A stretch of 64,000 bases of DNA from positions 496,001-560,000 of the forward strand of contig NC_083393.1 in assembly GCF_030864355.1 (NCBI RefSeq), given 5' to 3'. The stretch is from Cutaneotrichosporon cavernicola. Taxonomy: Eukaryota; Basidiomycota; Tremellomycetes; Trichosporonales; Trichosporonaceae. Position numbers and translations under genes: made by a program. The notes below the pieces were generated by a model. It did no database searches. It was not told where the DNA came from and saw nothing but the letters and a program-made list of their open reading frames with translations. Positions 55,085-64,000 of the stretch are shown here, one piece after another. How positions within the stretch are numbered: position 1 is the first letter of the stretch; each line of letters begins with the position of its first letter.

Positions 55085-56510
55085 ATGCTCTCCTCATCCC
55101 TCCGCACTGCGACCCGCCTCGCTCGTTGTACGTACCACTCTTACTCTCACCTTTTCAACCAACCCACGAGCTAACCCTAGCGTCGCGCGGCTTCGCAACC
55201 TCGTCCGTGACCCGTTCGTATGAGGACACGATCAAGAACATCTGCGTCAGTGAGTCATGACATGAACACGAACACGTTCCATTGCCGCCGGCGCGATGCG
55301 GGGCTCACACCACACAGACAAGGATACCAAGGTCCTCATCCAGGGCTTTACCGGCAAGACGGTCAGTCGTGTTTCCCCGACATAGGCGACAGAGCTAATC
55401 TAGAAGGGTACTTTCCATGCCCAGCAGTCGATCGCGTACGGCACGCGTGTGATCGGCGGCACCAACCCCAAGGTGAGTGTAGGGTCGACATGGAGTGGGA
55501 AGGCGAGGTGCGGTTGGCGAGCCAAGTGCCGCTGGTCATGAGGAGGGCGGCGCGTGTCGGCAGAATGGAACGTAACCATGACGTCGGGCGATCGTGCGCG
55601 GCGCGGCGCGGCGCTTCCATCTAGCGCGACACGCACTTGCGGCGGGAGACACCAGCTTGTGCACCGAGAGCCTCCACAGGCCGACAAGCAGCTCTTGGCA
55701 GTGACGTAGTCATGGCAACACCCCACTAACATCCCCCAGAAGGCGGGCCAGACTCACCTCGGCCTGCCGGTGTTCGGCTCGGTCAAGGAGGCCAAGGACG
55801 CCGAGAACCCGTTCGCGACCGTCATCTACGTCCCCCCTGCCGGTGCCGCCGACGCCATCCTTGAGGCGATCGAAAACGAGATCCCCCTCATCGTGACGAT
55901 CACTGAGGGTATTCCCCAGCGCGACCAGCTCAAGGTGTACAACGCGCTCCGGTCCCAGTCCAAGTCGCGCATGGTCGGCGGCAACTGCCCGGGTATCATG
56001 GCCGAGACGTGCAAGCTCGGCATCATGCCCGGCCACGTCTTCTCCGAGGGCAACATTGGTATCGTCTCGCGCTCCGGCACCCTGACATACGAGGCGGTCA
56101 ACCAGACCACCCTCGCTGGTCTCGGACAGTCGCTTACTGTCGGTATCGGCGGTGACCCGTTCCCGGGCACGACCCACATCGACGTCGTCAAGATCCTCCT
56201 CGAGGACCCCAAGACTGAGGGTATTGTGCTCATCGGCGAGATCGGCGGTGACATGGAGGAGACGGCCGCGGCTTACCTCCAAGAGCACAACTCGGGCCCC
56301 AACCGCAAGCCCGTTGTTTCGTTCATTGCTGGTGTGACCGCACCTCCCGGCCGTCGCATGGGCCACGCCGGTGCGATCATCTCGGGTGGTAAGGGTGCTG
56401 CATCGGACAAGATTGCCGCGCTTGAGGCTGCTGGTGCCGTTGTCGCCAAGTCGCCCGGCCAGATCGGTGCGATGATGCACGAGGAGATGAAGAAGATCGG
56501 CAAGGCGTAA
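55085..56510 (+). CDS. LSC1: Succinyl-CoA ligase alpha subunit, mitochondrial
   Basis: This TCA-cycle enzyme interconverts succinyl-CoA and succinate with ATP or GTP formation. Five exons (55085-55127, 55181-55249, 55318-55361, 55407-55472, 55740-56510) sum to 330 residues. A mitochondrial presequence is evident ([20 protein letters not shown]). The CoA-binding Rossmann fold begins [20 protein letters not shown], with [14 protein letters not shown] after it. The ligase domain contains [48 protein letters not shown] and [11 protein letters not shown]. The active-site His that is phosphorylated lies in [14 protein letters not shown]. The fourth intron is 267 nt, much longer than the others, and contains a GCGCGGCGCGGCGCGGCGC stretch. 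Confidence 0.97.
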
Positions 56511-57241
56511 GCCAGTACGCTCGGGAGAAGGGTAGAGATACCGGGCGGCCTGCCCGGCCCTGCCACTTGTAGTTGTAGATGCGGGCCGCCGTTAGATGAA
56601 CCATAGCATTCGGCTGGTGGGGCTGACGGCTGACGGTGTTGGTCGCTGACAGGGCGTGCTTTGGCTGACGGCAAGCGTGCAGTCCTCGAGAGGGCTTGGT
56701 TCACGGCCATCGTCATGAGGTACGTACGCAACAAGCACAATGGACGATGGCGAACTGCAGATGCATAGCGGGCAAGCGCGGTCGGCAGTGACCAGATGTG
56801 CGAACCCACTCACAGCTCTCCCCTCGAACCGCGGTCCCTACATCGCTTCCTGCTCTGAGGTGCAGAGAATGCACCACTGGGAACAATTACACCCTTCAAC
56901 ACCTCAGGACATGTCGGCCTCGCCGCCTCCATCACGTTTAGTCGACTGTGGCTGCTATTCGACTTTGTGAATGTAGCAGAGCAGCTGTGGTTCAAGTCAT
57001 CTGACTGAGCTTGCCGCGGACAGGATCACGTTCAACGCGCTCGAGCGCGACGTGACGGGACTGCATCGGTCTCAGATCTCAGAGCTGTTACATTCAGGTA
57101 CCTGAATCGCAGCTGCTGCAGTCAATGAATTGACTTTGAGCAGCTCACCCCCACAACCACAGCTGTCAGCACTCCAAGACCCAAGAAAACAGTATGACAG
57201 TATGCACTACATCACGCACAGCACCACCCAACATGATACAT
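56511..57241. other. Convergent intergenic region, 0.73 kb
   Basis: Nothing convincing as a gene. It contains 3' UTRs of LSC1 (+) and the SAP protein (-). A sequence near 56990 resembles a B-box core (GGTTCAAGTCA) but lacks pairing arms. Confidence 0.5.
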
Positions 57242-58726
57242 CTACGGCCGCCAACGATCACCCCGCCTCGCTCCACGGTCTCCGTACCTATCCTGGGTCT
57301 CCCTACGGGGTGACCGATCGCGCCCGCCGCCAGGGACATACCTATCGGCGCGATCAACTGCGCGGCCCCACTCGCGCGCGCGGCCCCACTCTTCGCGCCG
57401 CTCCGGTCCGAAGTGATAGCTGTCTCCTGCACCCTGTTGGCGGTCGCGTCCACTGGGATTGTAGTTGTCGCCCTGGTCGCGTCCACGCCGCCGTCCGCGG
57501 CCACCTCTATTGCCTCGCCGTTTACGTTCTGGCGCACCTGGGCCTTCACGGAACTCGAGGGAGGGTTGGGCGCGGGTACGGCGGATACGGCCGAGCTTTT
57601 CGTTCTCCTTCTCTTTCTCCTTGTCCTTGTCCTTCTCTGTGAGGGGGTTCACAAGACGGTTCGCGAGAGGCTTGGCGTCCTGGCTACCACGCCGATCGAC
57701 CGGGTCGGTCGCGGTGGCGTTGGCGTTGACGACGGCTGGTGGGACATTGGCAAGTCCCGAGCGCCGCCCCTCCGCGGTGGGCGGTACGACGTCAAACTTC
57801 CACTCGTCCCCCTCCCGCTCGACAGCGAGCACGAGTCGCTGCCTGCTACCCCACGCGACCTCCTCCTTCTCCATGAGTCCCTCAACCTGGGCCGGATCGA
57901 CAAACTGTACCTCCAACTCCGCCCCCCGATCCGGCCACACTTGCCCATGCACTCTGGCTGCGACTTCCAATGCCGTCTCGGGGGAGTCGTAGCCGGCATA
58001 AGCGTGGTCTTTTACACCGCTCAGCCACAGGCCGGGATAGTCTGCGTGTGCGAAGGGCAGAGACGGGGAGTTTGGGAGAGTGGTGGGCGTGAGATAGGAG
58101 TGTAAGGCGCTCAAGAGGAGGGGACGGCGCAGGTTGGAGATGTACAGGATCTTGCTGGGGGCGTAGGATGAGGTCAGGTGCGTGAGGGAAGGTGGAAGGG
58201 GGTAAGTGGAAGGAGCTACGTCGACGGCCATCGAGTCATTCTTCGAGTCCTGCGAGTTCTGCGCGTCATGCGCGTCCTGGTCGACGACCATGCCTTCCTT
58301 CTGCGCGTTGGAGGAGTCGTCTGGAGTCGCATCGTCCAGAGTTGCGTCGTCCAGCGTCGCGTCTTCAGATGCCAAGGTATCATTGTCCACAGGTTCGACA
58401 GGTTCCGTTGGGTCGTCCATTGGGTCGGCCTTGGTCTCCTCAGTCATGACCGCGTCGTCGTCCTCATCCTCCTTCCCATCCTTCCCATCACCCTCTTCAC
58501 CATCCTGAATTCCATGCACCTCCTCCTGCATGTCGCCCTGCCCCTCGCCCTCGTCGTTGCCTGCGTCATCGCCATTCGCCTCGATCGCAGACGTCAACCG
58601 CTCCGCAAGCTGGCGTCAACTCGGCATCCACACGCTACGTACGTCTTTCTTGAGTCCTTTAGTATCCAAGCCCCGCTTGGACAGCTCGTCCCGTAATTCC
58701 ACGACCTTGAGTTTGGACACGTCCAT
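57242..58726 (-). CDS. SAP/RRM protein, Acinus-like (ASAP/exon-junction complex type)
   Basis: Two exons (58643-58726 and 57242-58609) give 483 residues. The first 40 residues form a SAP DNA/RNA-binding helix pair, MDVSKLKVVELRDELSKRGL then DTKGLKKDLAERLTSAIE, split by the intron. An acidic stretch follows with the small repeat ATLDD ATLDD ATPDD. An Acinus-type RRM follows: KILYISNLRRPLLLSALHSY, GVKDHAYAGYDSPETALEVA, ARVHGQVWP, and GAELEVQFVDPAQVEGLMEK. The C terminus is charged (DKDKEKEKENEK) and then RGG/Arg-Asp-rich, ending RRGDRWRP. This order (SAP, RRM, RS/RGG tail) matches Acinus, which binds RNPS1 and SAP18 in splicing. A clear RSB motif was not recognised, so the Acinus name is provisional. 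Confidence 0.8.
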
Positions 58727-58894
58727 GTTGAGTTGGTGAGAGTAAAACGAAAGATGGAAATGATCGAATGGAATTGGTGCCCCAGGTGGAGGGTGGAGGC
58801 CCTAAAGGCGTGTCTCGCACCTCCACTTGTCCTCTCAGCTCATCCTCTCTCAACCACCCTCGACCTCAGCTGCCTGGCTACGCTCTCCGCGGCC

Positions 58895-60665
58895 ATGACG
58901 ACAACACCTTCGCGCAAACAGGCGTCGAGCCAACTCTCCTCGCCTATGGTGTGGAACACCAACGTCATGGCCACCTCCCCCTCCCCGTCACCGTCGAGCG
59001 CGCGACCACGTCTCAACCTCGACGTGCGGGATAAACGCTTGCCTTCCCTCCCCTCCCCGCTCTCTCGGGGGAAAGATGGGTCATGGGCCCTTGGCGCATA
59101 CGACAACAAGCTGGTGAGTGACCTCTTCTCCATCCATTCCCCGCGTCCAACGGAGGCTCCGCCCGCCCAACTGAGTAGAACTTCTCGCCCATTCTTCTCC
59201 CCTTCCTTCACTCACCTCCCTCACTTCCTTTGCGGCTCTCAGCTCACGACTCACACCAGGTCTCGTCGACGTTATCACAACTCCCGCCCCTCCCGCCCCA
59301 CTCTCCAGGGGGTATGAGCAGCACCGGCTCCAACCTCAGCAGCTTCTCGCACAGCTCCTCCCCCTCTCACGTGCCGCGAGGTACCCCTTCCCTCGTGTCC
59401 GTGTCCATGCCCCGCCCCGCGCCACAACCATCAAGCGCCGGCGGCGTCCTCCTCCTCCCGGACGGCACGACACTTCCAACAGGTGAACCCGGCGGGCAGC
59501 CAGAGCGCGAACCCATCGCGTCCGGCCCACACTCATCCTCGAGTCCATGGAGCCTACTGACCGTGCACGTTCTCCCCCTCTTCGCGGGTAGTCCTCTTAA
59601 GACGGCAATAGAAGATCTCAAGTACGCCCCATCGTGAAGTAGCTGATCCCCAGCCACCTGTGTAACTCGCACATTGTAACTACATCTCAACGCACGCCTG
59701 CGTCGCGCCTTATCGGGGTCCTGACGGCCGACTTACGCGACTTTATCGCGAGCGGCATGCTCACCCTCAAAGCCAAGTTTGACACAATCGACGAGGCAAA
59801 GGTCGTCTCACGAGCAGCCGAGGTATGGTCATTCTTCTGGAGCCAGATCCTGCCTTATATCGAGGCCGTATTCCTCCCCCTTTCGCAAGTCCGCGACATT
59901 CCAACAAGCGCGACAGCCCGCCCACTCGCAATAGTTCAGCAACCCCCAATTGCGGTGCGACATATCCTCCTCTCCGGTTTCCTGGTCCACATCCTCCTCC
60001 CCCTCCTTCCGCGCCTGATTCCGCTCCTGACGGCGGTCGAACCCGGTCCAGACCTACCGCGCCTCCTACAGATGTGTTTAGTTCTCTCGACACAGGCTCG
60101 CTACTCGTCCTTCTACACGCCTAGGGAACCAGGCGAGGCGGAAGCTCACGATCTTGAAACGAGCGAGAGCGTCGACGAACTCGCACGCGCCGTTCGCTGG
60201 TCCATGGTCGTCAGGACGGTGTCTCCCGAACCCGTCCAAAGCGAGGCTCACGAGCGTAAAGGAAGCGTCGACACTCCCCGCCGACCAGGACTTACACGCG
60301 CCCCTAGTCTTTCACAGGCCGGCCGGATTCGGCGCCGTAACCGCGGATCGGGGAGTATTTCCAGTCTCGAACCAGAACTCAAAGCTGCCATGGGGGAGAG
60401 GAGAGGGACGTGGGAGGGCCCGACTATTCATGAGGGCGAGGAACAGTCCCTCGCCCCAACGACATTGCGCGACGAGACGCTGCAGGGTAGTGTGGCTACG
60501 CTTACGGATCGCACACCAACTGCTGACCGGGCCAGGTTGCCGGCCGCTGCTGCCGCTGCGGCTGCTAAGAGCGCTGCGGCGGCTGGTGCGCGCCGGCACG
60601 CGAGAAAGTACTCGAGTGGGGAGAGTGACTTGTCGAGCGTGTTTAGTGGCATGGGGCGGCGGTAG
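58895..60665 (+). CDS. HbrB/Bit61-type TORC2 subunit (PROTOR family)
   Basis: HbrB-domain proteins (Bit61, Bit2, human PROTOR/PRR5) are accessory subunits of TOR complex 2. Three exons (58895-59113, 59260-59621, 59654-60665) sum to 530 residues. After a Ser/Pro-rich N terminus, the HbrB domain runs WSLLTVHVLPLFAGSPLKTA, then IEDLNHLCNSHIVTTSQRTP, LTADLRDFIASGMLTLKAKF, EVWSFFWSQILPYIEAVFLP, and later HILLSGFLVHILLPLLPRLI. This is the diagnostic progression of the family. The tail is Arg/Ser-rich with an Ala run and ends SSVFSGMGRR. It shares a 168-bp divergent promoter with the SAP protein. A few fungi have two paralogues, so Bit61 versus Bit2 cannot be settled. Confidence 0.9.
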
Positions 60666-60850
60666 TGAGCGACGCGAGTGCTGGGTGAGAGGACTGGTTC
60701 CCAACCCCGGTACCTAGACCACAAGAGCATGAGCGGCCAGATTAGATGTTGTTGTATGCATGCCGTTGCTCTATCCTCGTGCGACCCACGGTGTGTCCAC
60801 CACGCTGCGATGAGGCTCTCATCGCGCAGCCACTCGCTGCGCTCGCAGCG

Positions 60851-61739
<889 letters not shown>

Positions 61740-61951
61740 GATGGGTTGAGTGTAGGCCGTGTAAGATGCATCGACGCGGCGATGTCATTGAATGTAGATT
61801 GGCCACGTGGGGGATAAGGTAATGTCACGTGGGGCTATTGTTTATGTAGATATTTTGGATTCCTTGTCACAACGGATCCACGAAACACTCACCACGAGAC
61901 GAGACAGCATCGAGGTTGTTCCTATCCTCCTATCCTTGGACCGTTACCCCC

Positions 61952-61953
<2 letters not shown>

Positions 61954-61985
<32 letters not shown>
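61954..61985. repeat. Homopolymer of 32 consecutive C
   Basis: An uninterrupted C32 run ends six bases before the start codon of the POP7-like gene, inside the 252-bp BET3/POP7 divergent promoter. Exact length may be uncertain in any assembly. Confidence 0.95.
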
Positions 61986-61986
<1 letters not shown>

Positions 61987-61991
61987 CCGCA

Positions 61992-63068
61992 ATGGACACG
62001 AACGCATCCGCCGGGCCAAGCAGGCCCCGCGCACCCCATCCCACCCACCGACCCAATAAGTTGCGGCCGCCTGCGCCGCCTGCGCCGCCTGCTCAGTCGA
62101 AACAGACATTGCCTACCAAGATGCTCCTGGGTCAGGGGTTGCGGCGGACGGATACGCAGCGGCCGGGGTTTGGGCGGGAGACAATCTTTGTCACGCGCAA
62201 GACGAGTTTGGGGAGTCTGTTGGGGCGCGCGCGCGGCCTGGTGTTGGATGAAGGGTGAGTGGCGAGTTGGATGGAAGAGAGTGGAGAGGTGGAGGTGGAG
62301 GTAAAGGGAGGTTGCTGCCCAGAACACAAGGAGTGTAAGCTGTTCTGCTGGGGCGGAGTACAGGCACGTGGAGCAGACAGGCGTTGTGGGATGTATCCCG
62401 GCCCTCTCCTCGTCCCCAGGTGCTGCAGAGAGGCCACCCCTCGTAGGTACTGCAGACAGGCCACTCCTCGTCCCCAGGTGCTGCAGACAGGCCACTCCTC
62501 GTCCCCAGTTGCTGAGCTCACAAGCTTCGCTTGCTCGCGCTCGCGCTCGCGCTGACACCAGACTCTCCCACATCACGCTGTACGCGCTCGGTGCAGCCAT
62601 CCCACACGCTCTGCTGCTGCTCCACGCGCTCCTCGACGTGCTGCCGTACCCCGCCGGCCCAAATGGCGTGTGGTACGAAATGGAGACCGGGAGCGTTGTG
62701 TGCACAGACGAGGTGAACGGCGAAACAGAGGACGATTTACTTGGCCTAGGAGCAGTGGAGGAGGACATGCCCGAATTGCGAGACCGAACCAAGGTTAGTT
62801 GGCGGCAATTTCCGCCAGTGATACCGAGGTGAAACCGGGCTGACCGCAGTCGTCTCTGCGTATCGAGGTTCATGTTTCGCCAAAGGACGCGCCTGTCGTC
62901 ATCCCTGCACAGGCACAGCGGAAAAAAGCCACGCCGCGGGGCACGATGGAGGCGCCTATTCGAAACCGGGGGCACAACAAGCGGCGCGCGCGGTCCAAGG
63001 CCGCTGTGCGTGCGGCGCGACGTGATGCGGCTGCAGCCGCTAATGAGGAGGACGCGATGAATGGATAA
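61992..63068 (+). CDS. POP7: Rpp20/POP7-like subunit of RNase P/MRP (Alba fold)
   Basis: Three exons (61992-62254, 62562-62793, 62850-63068) sum to 237 residues. The N terminus is Pro-rich. The Alba-type core reads ETIFVTRKTSLGSLLGRARG and is spliced to SHITLYALGAAIPHALLLLH, the G-A-A-I-P helix typical of Rpp20. GVWYEMETGSVVCTDE is followed by a linker with an acidic segment and TKSSLRIEVHV, which completes the sheet. The basic tail (KKATPRGTMEAPIRNRGHNK, ending AANEEDAMNG) extends beyond the family's usual 140 residues. RNase P and MRP mature tRNA and rRNA precursors in the nucleolus. Another Alba-domain protein is the alternative. The first intron (62255-62561) is 307 nt and carries a minisatellite. 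Confidence 0.78.
62404..62515. repeat. 31-bp minisatellite inside intron 1 of the POP7-like gene
   Basis: About 3.5 imperfect units of TCCTCGTCCCCAGGTGCTGC.. type. Three of the four units contain CCCCAG, an acceptor-like sequence, yet the authentic acceptor used by the reading frame is further on, at 62561. Confidence 0.9.
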
Positions 63069-63498
63069 TGGGCTGCCGAGTTGCCGAGAGAGTGAAATGG
63101 ACACAGGGACGCGTACACATTGGCTCGAATGAATGTATCGCGAGAGTCTGTTTTGTGGGGTCGGAACGGGGTGGTTTGCTTGGCTTACTACTGTAAAAGG
63201 TCAGCCTCTTCACGTCTGTGGCGCCAACTTCTAGAATAGCTTGCTGCCGGGACTGTTCAGTAATGTCTCAGTACAGGAGGGGCCGAGGGGGTTGGGCGGG
63301 GTTCAGGGCAAGGGGTAAACAAGGTGCCGTGATCAAATGTAACCGCGTGTTACACGGCAGTTGCCTCATTCAAATTCGAGGGCCCTTGCAACATGCTAAA
63401 ACTGTCTTTTTAGACTGTACTTTTACACAATTACATTACGGCTAGATTACAAGGTACTATGGCGGGGCAAATGAGAACTGGAGACGAGAACAGAGAAT
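63069..63498. other. Convergent intergenic region, no gene
   Basis: 3' flanks of the POP7-like gene (+) and the partial orphan (-). AT-rich stretch at 63400-63450, plausible for polyadenylation on either strand. Confidence 0.5.
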
Positions 63499-64000
63499 CT
63501 ATCGGCGCTTGGGCTCGCGCGACGAGTCGGATGCGTCGCTGTTGGTGCTGTTCTGGGAGCGCCGGAACTTGCGTTTCCAAAGAGTTGGGACGCGAGCGAG
63601 CGACCGTCCAGCCGATGCGAGCGACACGCGGCTGGCACTCGCTTCCTTGTTACCTCCGAGGCGATTTGTGTTGGCAGCCGAGTTGCTAGGACGCGGCTGG
63701 AGGAGGTTGGGTGTGCTCCGGGCGGGGAGGTAGTGTGGGGTTGGCGGCGACATGGGCGACGACGTGGGTGTATAGTATCCGTGTCCAAACGAGAGGGACT
63801 GGGAATGGTAGTGGGCCGGGAGAGAGGGGAGGGGCGGCGCGGCCGTTGTGTACAAGTTGTGCGTGGACGCCGAGGGGTGGAGGCGTGGACGATGACGTCC
63901 AGCTGGCTGTGGCATGCCGAGAGTTGGCGAGTGGGCGGCGTAGCTCCCGCTCGAGAGGGAGGAGACGGCACTGGATGGCTCCTCGATGAGGGGGAGGTGT
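63499..64000 (-). CDS. Orphan protein, C-terminal 167 residues; continues beyond the right edge
   Basis: The minus-strand frame is open to the window end and stops at 63499. The visible part is Ser/Pro/His-rich and disordered (SQSLSFGHGYYTPTSSPMSP; RSTPNLLQPRPSNSAANTNR) with a basic, Ser-rich terminal segment (PTLWKRKFRRSQNSTNSDAS, ending SREPKRR). No domain seen. The KRKFRRSQ cluster could be a nuclear or membrane-binding basic patch. The upstream sequence is needed to name it. Confidence 0.6.
   Translation of the reverse strand, partial: HLPLIEEPSSAVSSLSSGSYAAHSPTLGMPQPAGRHRPRLHPSASTHNLYTTAAPPLPSLPAHYHSQSLSFGHGYYTPTSSPMSPPTPHYLPARSTPNLLQPRPSNSAANTNRLGGNKEASASRVSLASAGRSLARVPTLWKRKFRRSQNSTNSDASDSSREPKRR

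Noticed and set aside
61944..63104. 386-residue minus-strand frame over the POP7-like gene with a poly-Gly end
   Set aside because: The poly-Gly is the complement of C32 and the rest runs through introns and the minisatellite; the plus-strand splice model gives the Alba-type core.

Overview
The window reads as nuclear DNA of a GC-rich basidiomycete yeast. The best guess is Tremellomycetes, probably the Trichosporonales/Cryptococcus side, inferred from protein flavour and gene architecture. Genes are intron-rich. Many introns are only 32-60 nt, start GTGAGT/GTACGT/GTATGT and end in a tight branch-point/acceptor block of the CTGAC..CAG or CTAAC..CAG type. Genes lie on both strands about 1 per 2.5 kb, with no operons. 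I could rebuild complete multi-exon reading frames with correct phase for DDX41, the GFA protein, LIP2, BRO1, HYPK, LSC1, the SAP protein, the HbrB protein, POP7 and the 1646-residue orphan, so most exon calls are firm.

Layout. 1-25 kb: 5' part of exportin CRM1 (-); spliceosomal DEAD-box helicase DDX41 (+); a butanediol/polyol dehydrogenase (+); a SnoaL-like protein (+); an unrecognised multi-pass membrane protein (-); a GFA/CENP-V-type zinc protein (-); an unrecognised Pro-rich protein with an unresolved frame change (-); an Inn1/Fic1-type C2 cytokinesis protein (-); AP-2 alpha adaptin (-); the ribosome-quality-control E3 HEL2/ZNF598 (+); and a Lys-rich orphan with a 24-bp tandem repeat (-).

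25.2-34.6 kb is a 9.4-kb stretch without any convincing gene, lying between two divergently transcribed orphan genes. Its clearest structure is a 92-bp sequence present twice (31931-32022 and 34556-34647, about 91% identical). The second copy spans the 5' leader and start codon of the 1646-residue orphan at 34636, and the first copy has ATA in place of that ATG. A CCCTCA array adjoins the second copy.

34.6-64 kb is dense again: the 1646-residue disordered orphan (+); PAF-acetylhydrolase (-); mitochondrial octanoyltransferase LIP2 (-); the FHA-RING ligase Dma1/Chfr type (-); an orphan (+); ESCRT-associated BRO1 (-); HYPK (+); GINS subunit PSF1 (-); succinyl-CoA ligase alpha (+); an Acinus-like SAP/RRM protein (-); an HbrB/Bit61-type TORC2 subunit (+); TRAPP subunit BET3 (-); an Rpp20/POP7-like RNase P/MRP subunit (+); and the 3' end of a further orphan (-). 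Several pairs share short divergent promoters (SAP protein/HbrB 168 bp, BET3/POP7 252 bp with a 32-C tract, BRO1/HYPK 327 bp).

Nearly all recognisable genes are housekeeping functions (nuclear export, splicing, trafficking, replication, lipoylation, TCA cycle, proteostasis). I saw no convincing transposon, CRISPR, phage or complete tRNA. The most unusual signals are the gene desert with its duplicated start-codon segment, loss of the structural-zinc cysteines in the dehydrogenase, the poly-C leader of the POP7-like gene, and the Ala-rich insertion inside the FHA domain.
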